A stretch of 64,000 nucleotides of DNA from Bacteroidetes bacterium GWF2_38_335. Lineage in GTDB: Bacteria > Bacteroidota > Bacteroidia > Bacteroidales > GWF2-38-335. The DNA lies in contig MEOH01000001.1 of NCBI GenBank assembly GCA_001769535.1, positions 62,001 to 126,000 on the forward strand. Direction: 5' to 3'. A program made the translations under genes and the position numbers. Below the pieces are notes generated by a model that did not search any database, was not told the DNA's origin, and was given only the letters and a program-made list of their open reading frames with translations. This document shows positions 1 to 9,217 of this stretch, in pieces; the first letter of the stretch is position 1, and the number at the start of each line of letters is the position of its first letter.

Positions 1-1
1 C

Positions 2-2650
2 AGCAACCTTCAGGGAGTAGATGCTGTTTATGCAGGGCATTCGTTATGGTATTATGTTGCTACTAAATACGGAAAATCCGTTATTCCAAATATCGTATAT
101 CTTACCAGAGTCAGTAAAAATGTTGAAAGCGGCTTTCTTTTTGTAATTGGAACAACACTCAAGTATTTATCCTATGATTGGCTTACCCATTATGATCAGA
201 TGTTTTATGATGCCGATCAAAAGAGAACCATGCCCCCTGAAGAATCAAGGATAAATAAAAAATATAAAAAGAACAGAGTTTACAAAAACCCCAAAATCAG
301 TCCGGACAGCAAATATCTGGTTTATACAACAAATATTTATGGCAAGTACATATTATGGTTGTATAACACCGAAACAAAAAAACATAAAAGAATCATCCGG
401 CGGGAGCACAAACTTGACCAGCTTACCGATTACAGTTACCCGGTTGTAGCATGGCACCCAACCGGCAGTCTTTTTACTTTCATTACTGAGGAAAAGGGCA
501 AAATCATGCTTACTTTTTACATCATGGAAACCGGCAAACTTGAAACAAAAGAGGTTTTCAATTTTGAGAAAGTGCTTGACATGTCATATTCACAATCCGG
601 AAAATATCTGATTTTTTCTGCTGTTAAAAACGGCTATACCGATTTATATCTGTATACTGTTTCTTCAAATACAGCCGAACAACTTACTGATGACATTGCA
701 GATGATCACTCTCCCAGATTCATCAATGATTCAAAGCAGATTGTATTTTCCTCAAACCGTTTGAATGACACCATAGTATTCAAAAATTACAGACAAAGCT
801 CGATGGGGAAAAACGACGACATCTTTATTTATGATTTCGAGACCCGCAATCCTGTATTAAAAAGATTTACGACTACCCCATATATTAATGAATCCCAGCC
901 ATTCCAGCTTAAAAATGATGTTTTCACCTATCTCAGCGACGAAAACGGCATTGTGAACAGATATGTGGCAGTTTATGACAGTGCCATAAGTTACATCGAT
1001 ACTGCGACTCATTATTATTATTATTCAAGGCCACACCCGGTGACCAATTTTAAAAGAAACATTTTAGATCAGGATGTAAACGCCGCTTCGGGTTCAGTTG
1101 CCCAAATAATTTACCATAACGGAAAATACAAGTTGTTTAGTTCTGATTTAACAACCGAAAAAAATTCCTATTCCGGCAAATTTTTCAATACTTCCTTTAG
1201 GAGAAAAATTACTGATAATTACAAAAAAGCTGACAGCCTGACCCTTATTAAAAAAGATTCTCTTCAGCTTATTAACAAGAAGTTTGAAGAACTTCTAAAA
1301 TTAAAAACAGATTCTTCCTTTAACGATACTATTATAGACATCAATAATTTTATTTTTGAATTAGAACGATTAAAACTATCCACATTAAATACCCCAAGAG
1401 ATACCAATTCAGTAAATCTGCAAAATGACAACCCTGCTTTTCCAAAACAACTGATATATTTCACATCATTTTATCCGAACCAGTTTGTCAGTCAATTTGA
1501 CTTTGGCTTTTTAAACGCGTCCTATCAGGCATTTACGGGCAATGCAGTATATTTTAATCCTGGGATGAACATGCTTTTTAAAATTGGCGCACAGGACCTT
1601 TTTGAGGATTACCGTATTACCGGCGGAATAAGATTGGCAGGAAATTTTGAAAGCAATGAATACCTGCTTTCTGCTGAAAACCTGAAAAAAAGGTTTGATA
1701 AACAAATGGTTTTCCACCGACAGGGGTTCACCAATCTGGTAAACAATTACTATTACAAAACTATTTCACACGAACTCTTTTTTATTACCAAATATCCATT
1801 TTCACAGGTGTCAAAAATAAAAGGTACCGCTTCATTGAGACATGATAAGATTTCGGTGTTGTCATCAGAATATTTCCCATTAAATGCCGAAGGATCATTT
1901 AAAATATGGGGAGGGGTTAAACTTGAATATATCTTTGACAACAGCAGGAGTTTGGGTTATAACCTGAATACCGGTACTAAATTCAAAGTTTTTGGTGAGA
2001 TTTATAAGCAGATTAATGAAAGCGAGTCGGATCTTCTGGTGTTGGGAATGGACTACCGACACTACATCAAGTTGCATAAATGTTTAATCTGGGCTAACAG
2101 ATTCGCCTCGAGTCTTTCCTACGGATCAAGCAAGCTCATTTATTATTTGGGTTCAGTTGACAACTGGATTAACCTGTCACCCCGGGTTGAAAAATTTAAT
2201 TTGGGAATACCCATTAATGACAAAGTGAACTATGTTTATCAGACATTAGCAACCAATCTTAGGGGATTTACGCAAAACATCCGTAACGGGACTCATTTTG
2301 CAGTAATAAACAGTGAACTTCGCTGGCCAATTGTAAAATATTTTGCCAACAAACCCATAAACTCTGATTTTCTTGAAAATTTCCAGGTAATCGGCTTTTT
2401 TGATATTGGATCAGCCTGGTCGGGATCATCGCCCAATTCAGACGAAAACGCTTACCAAACACAGACAATAAGCACTCCGCCTGTTACAGTAATCATTGAC
2501 CGCGACCGTGATCCCGTTGTTTTCGGATATGGTTTTGGAGTCAGAACCCGTCTGTTGGGTTATTTCGTGAGAGCTGACTGGGCCTGGGGCGTGGAAAATT
2601 CAACTATTCTGGATGGAATCTTTTACCTTTCTTTAAGTCAGGATTTTTAA
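2..2650 (+). CDS. TolB-like beta-propeller / outer-membrane barrel protein, 5' end missing
   Basis: The reading frame is open from the first bases of the window with no stop, so the gene starts upstream and only its last ~880 residues are here. The first ~65 residues (GHSLWYYVATKYG onward) resemble the tail of a peptidase MA-like domain. They are followed by propeller blades typical of PD40/TolB repeats (for example SPDSKYLVYTTN, SQSGKYLIFSA, INDSKQIVFSSNR). The last ~350 residues are strand-rich, and the chain ends in an aromatic-terminated strand (FYLSLSQDF), as in D15/BamA-type barrels. I infer an outer-membrane or periplasm-facing surface protein. The downstream amidohydrolase starts 1 nt after its stop, so the two are probably cotranscribed. 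Substrate unknown; family resemblance is by motif only. Confidence 0.7.
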   Translation, partial: SNLQGVDAVYAGHSLWYYVATKYGKSVIPNIVYLTRVSKNVESGFLFVIGTTLKYLSYDWLTHYDQMFYDADQKRTMPPEESRINKKYKKNRVYKNPKISPDSKYLVYTTNIYGKYILWLYNTETKKHKRIIRREHKLDQLTDYSYPVVAWHPTGSLFTFITEEKGKIMLTFYIMETGKLETKEVFNFEKVLDMSYSQSGKYLIFSAVKNGYTDLYLYTVSSNTAEQLTDDIADDHSPRFINDSKQIVFSSNRLNDTIVFKNYRQSSMGKNDDIFIYDFETRNPVLKRFTTTPYINESQPFQLKNDVFTYLSDENGIVNRYVAVYDSAISYIDTATHYYYYSRPHPVTNFKRNILDQDVNAASGSVAQIIYHNGKYKLFSSDLTTEKNSYSGKFFNTSFRRKITDNYKKADSLTLIKKDSLQLINKKFEELLKLKTDSSFNDTIIDINNFIFELERLKLSTLNTPRDTNSVNLQNDNPAFPKQLIYFTSFYPNQFVSQFDFGFLNASYQAFTGNAVYFNPGMNMLFKIGAQDLFEDYRITGGIRLAGNFESNEYLLSAENLKKRFDKQMVFHRQGFTNLVNNYYYKTISHELFFITKYPFSQVSKIKGTASLRHDKISVLSSEYFPLNAEGSFKIWGGVKLEYIFDNSRSLGYNLNTGTKFKVFGEIYKQINESESDLLVLGMDYRHYIKLHKCLIWANRFASSLSYGSSKLIYYLGSVDNWINLSPRVEKFNLGIPINDKVNYVYQTLATNLRGFTQNIRNGTHFAVINSELRWPIVKYFANKPINSDFLENFQVIGFFDIGSAWSGSSPNSDENAYQTQTISTPPVTVIIDRDRDPVVFGYGFGVRTRLLGYFVRADWAWGVENSTILDGIFYLSLSQDF

Positions 2651-2651
2651 T

Positions 2652-3839
2652 ATGGAATTATTATCGAAAATTAAAGAGCTGAGTGCTGCTTATTACAAGG
2701 AAACTGTAAAAACAAGGCAGTACTTGCATAAAAACCCCGAACTTTCCTTTAATGAGGTAGGAACATCGGAATTTATCTGTGATTTTCTGAAAAATAACAA
2801 AATCCCATTTCAGAAAGGAATCGCAAAAACAGGAATACTTGGAATTATTGAAGGTAAAAAACCAGGGAAAACCATTGCGCTGCGTGCAGATATGGATGCT
2901 TTACCAGTTCCTGAAAAAAATATACTGCCATACACATCAAAGAATAAAGGTGTCATGCATGCCTGTGGACATGACATGCACATGGCTTCCCTGATGGCAA
3001 CTGCAAAAATACTGAATTCAGTTAAAGACTCCATTAATGGCCGGATCCTTCTTGTATTTCAACCGGCAGAAGAAAAACTCCCCGGGGGAGCAAAAGCAAT
3101 GCTTGAAGATGGACTCTTTAAAAAATACAAGCCCGATCATGTAATTGCACAACATGTGATGCCCGAACTTGAAGCCGGCAAAACAGGATTCAGGGAAGGA
3201 ATGTATATGGCCTCAACTGATGAGATTTACATGACAGTTAAAGGAAAAGGCGGACATGCTGCCATGCCACACCAGATTACCGATACTGTACTTGTAAGCA
3301 GCCATATAATTGTTGGTCTGCAGCAAATAGTAAGCAGAAAAGGAAATGTTTCCGTTCCCTCGGTGTTGTCTTTCGGAAAAATAATTGCCCAAGGAGCAAC
3401 CAACATCATTCCGGATGAAGTAAAAATTGAAGGCACCTTTAGAACAATGGATGAAACCTGGAGAAAGTCAGCCCACAAAGAAATTGTTAAACTGGCCAAA
3501 GGAATAGCGGCATCAATGGGCGCAGAATGTGAAATTGAAATTGTCAAGGGATATCCATTTTTGGTAAATGATTCAAAGACCACAGCCATGGCCGAAAAAG
3601 CTGCTTCAGAATATTCAGGCAAAAGGAATGTTACACAGCTTGATATCAGGATGACAGCCGAAGATTTTTCTTATTTTACACAGCTTTATCCATCTGTAAT
3701 GTACCGTACCGGCACAGGGAATGTAAAAAAAGGAATTGTTGCCCCCTTGCATTCGCCTTCATTCAATATCGACGAGAGTGTTCTTAAGGAAAGTCCGGGA
3801 ATTATGGCCTGGATAGCCATTTCATTGCTGGCCGAATAA
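2652..3839 (+). CDS. M20 family metallo-amidohydrolase (N-acyl amino acid / hippurate hydrolase type)
   Basis: A 395-residue protein of normal length for M20D amidohydrolases, which remove acyl groups from N-acyl amino acids using a two-metal centre. Visible family blocks are ALRADMDALPVPE, MHACGHDMHMA (metal-ligand Cys/His/Asp region), FQPAEEKLPGGAKAM (general-base Glu region) and a later His-rich GKGGHAAMPH in the lid/dimerisation domain. There is no signal peptide, so it is cytoplasmic. It follows the preceding gene by 1 nt. The exact acyl substrate cannot be told from sequence. Confidence 0.9.
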   Translation: MELLSKIKELSAAYYKETVKTRQYLHKNPELSFNEVGTSEFICDFLKNNKIPFQKGIAKTGILGIIEGKKPGKTIALRADMDALPVPEKNILPYTSKNKGVMHACGHDMHMASLMATAKILNSVKDSINGRILLVFQPAEEKLPGGAKAMLEDGLFKKYKPDHVIAQHVMPELEAGKTGFREGMYMASTDEIYMTVKGKGGHAAMPHQITDTVLVSSHIIVGLQQIVSRKGNVSVPSVLSFGKIIAQGATNIIPDEVKIEGTFRTMDETWRKSAHKEIVKLAKGIAASMGAECEIEIVKGYPFLVNDSKTTAMAEKAASEYSGKRNVTQLDIRMTAEDFSYFTQLYPSVMYRTGTGNVKKGIVAPLHSPSFNIDESVLKESPGIMAWIAISLLAE

Positions 3840-3842
3840 CTA

Positions 3843-4235
3843 TTATTTTATTCTGCTCAGACTTTCAAAATAAATAGTTGAATCCCTACCGAAAGATTCA
3901 ATTTTATTGTCTTTAATTTTAAAAGTACATTGTTCTCCGGCTCTCCTGGAAAAAAGAATTTCATGTTCTTTATTTTTCCCATCAACCATAATAATTCTGG
4001 CAAGGTTTTCATGGATTGCTTTATGTTCCAGATTTGCATGACAGATAGGGCAGAAAAAATCGACCAGTTCACCTTTGAGGAACTCAAATGACGGGTGGTT
4101 CACATAGGAATAATTTCCCATTCTGGGATTCATAATAATCAACCCATATTTTTTATCAAGAGTCATAGTTGAAAAAATGATCATGTTGTTTATTCTGAGA
4201 TGACCTCTGCATTTTGGGCAAATATATTGTTCCAT
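3843..4235 (-). CDS. Small two-CxxC zinc-ribbon-like protein, function unknown
   Basis: 130 residues. Two Cys pairs (CPKC at residues 6-9 and CPIC about 65 residues in) are spaced as in a zinc ribbon split by a strand-rich insert. No signal peptide or membrane segment. It is convergent with the M20 gene, with only 3 nt between the stops. I do not recognise the family. The Cys pairs suggest a structural zinc site, possibly a regulator or a nucleic-acid or protein adaptor, but nothing visible assigns a role. Confidence 0.6.
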   Translation of the reverse strand: MEQYICPKCRGHLRINNMIIFSTMTLDKKYGLIIMNPRMGNYSYVNHPSFEFLKGELVDFFCPICHANLEHKAIHENLARIIMVDGKNKEHEILFSRRAGEQCTFKIKDNKIESFGRDSTIYFESLSRIK

Positions 4236-4569
4236 GATTCAGGTTATTATTTCCTTTAAAAATAGATAATTATTTTAAATTTACAATCTTTTGTCTTTAT
4301 TAATAATAAAAAAACCGTCATTAATCAATGATAATAGATTAATTACCTGATTTTTCAATGAACTTATTATTCGTCATAAATAATAAGCCTTTCAAACCAT
4401 CTAAACTACAATAATATCAAAAAATAAAAAATTATGATTTAAATCATATCCTAACGCCCTTTTCTATTTATAAAATAGTATATTTTTGCGTTGCTGAAAA
4501 AACCTATAAAAATTGAAGCACGAGAGAAAAAAAGTGAATAATAAAAAATAATTACTAATTAAATTTAAA
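4236..4569 (+). promoter_or_regulatory. AT-rich leader with promoter-like -7 element for the 1509-residue protein
   Basis: The 334-bp gap separates a minus-strand gene from a plus-strand gene and so serves both starts. It is strongly AT-rich. TATTTTTG at 4481-4488 fits the Bacteroidota -7 consensus TAnnTTTG, about 80 nt before the start codon. No good -33 TTG sits at the expected distance, so this call is weak. Nothing else was recognised in the gap. Confidence 0.4.
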
Positions 4570-7500
4570 ATGCAAATGAGAAAACTTTACCTTATTTTGA
4601 TTTTCTTTTCGCTTTTGGCATTTAAAGTGTCGAATGCGCAGGAAAATTTTGCCACTCCGATAGTCATCGGAGAACTGGTTGGGGTCTACGATTGCGGAGC
4701 AGTCTACTCAAACAGTCAAAACACATGTGGTTTTGCAAATGACTTTGCCGGTTATTATACGAGCGCCGATGTTGTATATCAATTCACCGTTTCGGCTACT
4801 TCAACTGTTGTATTGGACATGTGTACAGGAACCGACTATGACTCGTATCTTTATTTATGCGATCCCAGTCAGGCAATTATCACTTACAACGACGATTATT
4901 GCGGCGGAGCAAGCTACCTTTCCTATACTGTTGGACCGGGCACCTATTATATCGTAGTTGAAGGATTTTCCTCTTACTGCGGAAACTATACACTTCAGGT
5001 AAGTCTCTCTGATGTTACTGCTCCGGTACCTGATGTTGCAACTCTACCCAACGTAACAGGTGATGGCACCGTAAACGTTTTAACAACACCAACCGCCACA
5101 GACGCTTGTGAGGGTTCAATAGCCGGAACAACAACTGATCCATTAACTTATTCCGTTCCCGGAACCTACACAATAACATGGACTTACAATGATGGTCTTG
5201 GAAATACCAGCACACAAACACAAACTGTAGTTGTTGTAGCCAATCCTATTGTTATTGGCGAACTGATTGGTGTTTATGACTGCGGTCAACCTGCCTATTC
5301 AAACTCACAAAACACTTGTTTACTTACCAATGATGTTCAAAACGGCAGTGGAGACGCAGTTTACCAGTTTACTGTTTCAGCAAATGCAACTGTTGTAATG
5401 GACATGTGTACTGGAACTACATTTGACTCATTTATTTATTTATGCGATGCCGGAATGACTGTTCTTGCATCTAATGACGATTACTGTGGAACAGCAAGTT
5501 ATCTTTCATATAATGTTACTCCCGGAACTTACAATATTATTGTTGAAGGTTACTGGGATGGCGCTTGCGGCAACTATACCCTTCAGGTTAGTGTTCCAAA
5601 TGCTGCACCAATACCTGTTTTAGCTACCTTGCCAGATTTAACCGGCGAATGTACTGTTACTGCCACAGCCCCTACCGCTACCGATTGCGCAGCAACTATT
5701 ACAGGAACAACAACAGATCCATTAACCTATACAACTCAGGGAACCAGTACAATTACATGGACATATAATGATGGTGCCGGGTTTACAACAACCCAAACCC
5801 AAAATGTAATAATTGATGATATTACTGCTCCGGTACCTGATTTAGGCACATTACCTGATCTTATTGCAGAAGGAACTGTTACCGCATCTGCCCCAACAGC
5901 AACAGATGCTTGCGTTGGAACTGTTACAGGTACTACAACCGATCCATTAACTTATACAACTGAAGGAACATATGTAATTACCTGGACATACAATGATGGC
6001 AATGGAAACACTATTACTCAAACACAAAATGTTACCGTACTTCCTTCACTAATTGTTATCGGTGAATTAATTGGCACTTATAACTGTGGCGTTCCCTATT
6101 CAAATTCACAAAACACCTGTTATTATTCAAATAACCAGATGGGAAGCAGCAACGATGTACTTTATCAATTCACACTTTCTGCCGATGCAACTGTAGTACT
6201 TGATATGTGTGCTTCCGGAACAACCACCTATGACTCATATCTGTATTTATGTAACGACGCAATGGGTGTAATAACTTCGAATGATGACTACTGCTCTTAT
6301 GGCGCAAGTTACCTGACAGCCACTATTACTGCAGGAACTTATTATATTGTTGCTGAAGGCTATAGCACCAGTTGTGGCAACTATAATTTACAAGTTAGTG
6401 TTCCCAATACTGCTCCTGTTCCTGACGTAACCACCTTAGCTGATGTTACAGGTGAATGTACTGCAACTTTAACTGCTCCAACAGCTACTGACGCCTGTGC
6501 AGGCGCAATTACAGGTACCACATTAGATCCAACTACTTATTCTACAATTGGAACCTACTTGGTAACATGGAGTTATAATGATGGCAATGGAGGAATTTCG
6601 ACACAAACACAAAATGTAATTGTGGATGATTTTACTGCTCCCGTTGCTGATTTAACCACACTGCCTGACATTACAGGTGAATGTAGCGTAACAGTATCCA
6701 CATTCCCAACTGCAACAGATGCTTGTATTGGATCAATTACCGCAACAACAGCAGATCCTTTGACCTATACTACATTAGGAACTCATCTGATAACTTGGAC
6801 TTATACCGACTCTGAAGGTAACAGTTCAACCCAAACCCAAAATATTGTGATTAATGACCTTACTGCTCCCGTTGCCAATGTTGCAACATTGCCAAATGTA
6901 AATGGTGAAGGTACCGTAACTGTATCTGCCCCCACTGCTACTGACAACTGCGCCGGAGCAATAACCGGAACAACAACAGATCCTTTAACTTATACAGTTC
7001 CTGGAACTTATACAATCACCTGGACTTATGATGATGGCAATGGAAATACCAGCAGCCAAACTCAAACAGTAAATGTTGTTCCCAATCCGATTGTTATCGG
7101 CGAATTGGTTGGCGTTTACGATTGTGGCAATGTTTATTCAAGCACTTTAAACACTTGTACACTTAACAGTGATGTTCAAAATGCAAGCGGTGACGCTGTA
7201 TATCAATTTACAGTTTCTGCAAATTCAACAGTTGTAATGGATATGTGCACCGGTACAGATTTTGACTCATATATTTATTTATGTGATGCAGGCATGACTG
7301 TTATTGCTTCAAACGACGATTACTGCGGTGGTGCAAGTTATCTTTCTTATAACGTTGCTCCCGGAACCTATAATATTATTGTAGAAGGATACTGGGATGG
7401 CGCTTGCGGTAATTATACCCTTCAGGTTAGCATTCCAAATGCTGCTCCGGTTCCTGATGTTGCCACACTGTCCGATATTTCAGGCGAATGTGTTACAGTA

Positions 7501-9099
7501 ACCACTGTACCTACAGCAACTGATGCATGTTCAGGTCCGGTAAACGGAACAACTATCGATCCGCTTTCATATTCTGCAATAGGCTCCTATGTTGTAACCT
7601 GGAGTTACGATGATGGCTTTGGTGCAATTTCAACCCAAACACAAAATGTAATTGTAACAGGTGATGTATCTGCTCCTATTGCCGACTTAACAACCCTGCC
7701 TGATATTTTAGGCGATTGTTCTGCTACTGTTGATGTTTATCCGACCGCCACTGACAATTGTGCCGGCGCAATTACAGGAACAACAACTGACCCTGTAACC
7801 TATACAACTGCAGGAACTTATTCAATTACCTGGACTTATGATGATGGCAACGGAAACACCAGTACTCAAACACAAAACGTTGTTATCGATGACGTTACAG
7901 GACCTATCGCTGATGTTACCACTCTGCCCGATGTTCTTGGCGAATGTGATGCTGTAGTTTCAGCTGTTCCTACTGCCACTGACATTTGTTCCGGTCCTGC
8001 TACAGGAACCACAACAGATGCACTGACATACAACACACAAGGAACACATGTTATCACCTGGACATATACCGACGGTGACGGAAACACTTCAACTCAGACA
8101 CAAAATGTGATCATTGAAGATGTTACTGCTCCGGTTGCCGATTTAGTTTCTCTTGTAGATGTAACCGGCGAATGCAGTGTTACAGTTTCAACTGTTCCAA
8201 CTGCTACCGACAACTGCGTTGGTGCTATTAACGGAACCACACTTGATCCTATGACCTATACTGTACCCGGTGACTATGTAATTACCTGGACATTTGATGA
8301 TGGTAATGGAAATACCTCAACACAAACTCAGAATGTTTCTGTAACTGACGAAATATCACCTGTTGCAGATCTGACAACACTGGAAGATATTACAGAAGAA
8401 TGTTCTGCTACTATTAGTGTTTTCCCGACAGCTACTGACGCTTGTGCAGGTGCAATTACCGGAACAACAACTGATCCTTTAACTTACACTGCTCAGGGAA
8501 CTTATACTATTACCTGGACTTACGATGACGGCAATGGAAACTCAAGCTCACAAACACAAACCGTTATTATAAGCGATGAAACTTCACCTGAAATTGCCTG
8601 TGTTGACAACATGGTTATCAACCTGAATGATGGTGAAACTTTCTATACTGTTGTTGCAGATGAACTCAATCCCGCATCAGTTGATGACAACTGTGGTGTT
8701 GACTCATATTACAACAGCGTAAACAGTAGTGCTACCCTTACAGGAGAAGAACTTGCAATCGGAACACATTATATTGTCTGGACAGCAACTGATGCAGCCG
8801 GAAATATTGATACTTGTGAAACAATTGTTGTAGTTAATCCTTATGTTGGTATCAGTGATCTCAGCAAAACAGGTTACAGTGTGTACCCAAATCCTTCAGA
8901 AGGAACTGTATTTGTATCACTTGAAAACAACAACAGCGCAATCATTTTTGTAAGAGATGCCTTAGGCAGAATTGTTCTTGAAAAACAGGCCAACAGCAAT
9001 CTGATCGAAATTGATCTTAACAATGTAGAAAGCGGTGCTTATACCATTGAAATCAACAACAATAATGTAAAAACCTACGAAAAAGTTATTATAAAATAG
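4570..9099 (+). CDS. Giant repetitive secreted protein with T9SS type A sorting domain
   Basis: 1509 residues. An N-terminal signal peptide ends near ...VSNAQ, and a second Met at residue 3 is an equally good start. Four ~110-residue modules start at IVIGEL.GVYDCG (near nt 4660, 5245, 6045 and 7085) and resemble bacterial pre-peptidase C-terminal (PPC) folds with conserved Cys. They alternate with ~75-residue HYR/Ig-like modules (start APVPD..TLP, end STQTQ). Eleven such modules occur, in groups of 1, 2, 3 and 5 after successive PPC-like modules. A divergent HYR unit (SPEIACVDN) and a C-terminal sorting domain (VYPNPSEGTVFVS ... VIIK) complete it. I infer a T9SS-exported surface adhesin or matrix protein. 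No catalytic domain is visible. A strong terminator follows. Confidence 0.85.
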   Translation: MQMRKLYLILIFFSLLAFKVSNAQENFATPIVIGELVGVYDCGAVYSNSQNTCGFANDFAGYYTSADVVYQFTVSATSTVVLDMCTGTDYDSYLYLCDPSQAIITYNDDYCGGASYLSYTVGPGTYYIVVEGFSSYCGNYTLQVSLSDVTAPVPDVATLPNVTGDGTVNVLTTPTATDACEGSIAGTTTDPLTYSVPGTYTITWTYNDGLGNTSTQTQTVVVVANPIVIGELIGVYDCGQPAYSNSQNTCLLTNDVQNGSGDAVYQFTVSANATVVMDMCTGTTFDSFIYLCDAGMTVLASNDDYCGTASYLSYNVTPGTYNIIVEGYWDGACGNYTLQVSVPNAAPIPVLATLPDLTGECTVTATAPTATDCAATITGTTTDPLTYTTQGTSTITWTYNDGAGFTTTQTQNVIIDDITAPVPDLGTLPDLIAEGTVTASAPTATDACVGTVTGTTTDPLTYTTEGTYVITWTYNDGNGNTITQTQNVTVLPSLIVIGELIGTYNCGVPYSNSQNTCYYSNNQMGSSNDVLYQFTLSADATVVLDMCASGTTTYDSYLYLCNDAMGVITSNDDYCSYGASYLTATITAGTYYIVAEGYSTSCGNYNLQVSVPNTAPVPDVTTLADVTGECTATLTAPTATDACAGAITGTTLDPTTYSTIGTYLVTWSYNDGNGGISTQTQNVIVDDFTAPVADLTTLPDITGECSVTVSTFPTATDACIGSITATTADPLTYTTLGTHLITWTYTDSEGNSSTQTQNIVINDLTAPVANVATLPNVNGEGTVTVSAPTATDNCAGAITGTTTDPLTYTVPGTYTITWTYDDGNGNTSSQTQTVNVVPNPIVIGELVGVYDCGNVYSSTLNTCTLNSDVQNASGDAVYQFTVSANSTVVMDMCTGTDFDSYIYLCDAGMTVIASNDDYCGGASYLSYNVAPGTYNIIVEGYWDGACGNYTLQVSIPNAAPVPDVATLSDISGECVTVTTVPTATDACSGPVNGTTIDPLSYSAIGSYVVTWSYDDGFGAISTQTQNVIVTGDVSAPIADLTTLPDILGDCSATVDVYPTATDNCAGAITGTTTDPVTYTTAGTYSITWTYDDGNGNTSTQTQNVVIDDVTGPIADVTTLPDVLGECDAVVSAVPTATDICSGPATGTTTDALTYNTQGTHVITWTYTDGDGNTSTQTQNVIIEDVTAPVADLVSLVDVTGECSVTVSTVPTATDNCVGAINGTTLDPMTYTVPGDYVITWTFDDGNGNTSTQTQNVSVTDEISPVADLTTLEDITEECSATISVFPTATDACAGAITGTTTDPLTYTAQGTYTITWTYDDGNGNSSSQTQTVIISDETSPEIACVDNMVINLNDGETFYTVVADELNPASVDDNCGVDSYYNSVNSSATLTGEELAIGTHYIVWTATDAAGNIDTCETIVVVNPYVGISDLSKTGYSVYPNPSEGTVFVSLENNNSAIIFVRDALGRIVLEKQANSNLIEIDLNNVESGAYTIEINNNNVKTYEKVIIK
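4660..8570 (+). repeat. Intragenic protein-module repeat array (4 PPC-like, 11 HYR-like units)
   Basis: Long, nearly in-phase DNA repeats encode the module array. The most similar PPC-like copies are those near 5245 and 7085, which share SGDAVYQFTVSAN and GYWDGACGNYTLQVS. That similarity points to duplication of a PPC+HYR block followed by HYR expansion. Such arrays are prone to length change by recombination and to assembly collapse. Confidence 0.8.
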
Positions 9100-9122
9100 T
9101 TTTAATAACTGCATAAATTATA

Positions 9123-9159
9123 AAAGAGACTGTCTTTAAAAAAGCCAGTCTCTTTTTTT
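9123..9159 (+). terminator. Rho-independent terminator
   Basis: A 10-bp perfect stem, AAAGAGACTG (9123-9132) with CAGTCTCTTT (9146-9155), runs into a T tract just after the giant secreted-protein gene. Confidence 0.85.
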
Positions 9160-9170
9160 ATTTCCATATT

Positions 9171-9200
9171 TTGAAATTTCTACTATTTAAATTACATTTG
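9171..9200 (+). promoter_or_regulatory. Bacteroidota-type promoter for the VanZ/TPR operon
   Basis: TTG (9171-9173), 19 nt, TACATTTG (9193-9200) match the Bacteroidota -33/-7 consensus. The start codon is at 9218, so the leader is very short (about 10-15 nt). Confidence 0.6.
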
Positions 9201-9217
9201 AACAAACATAAACAAAT

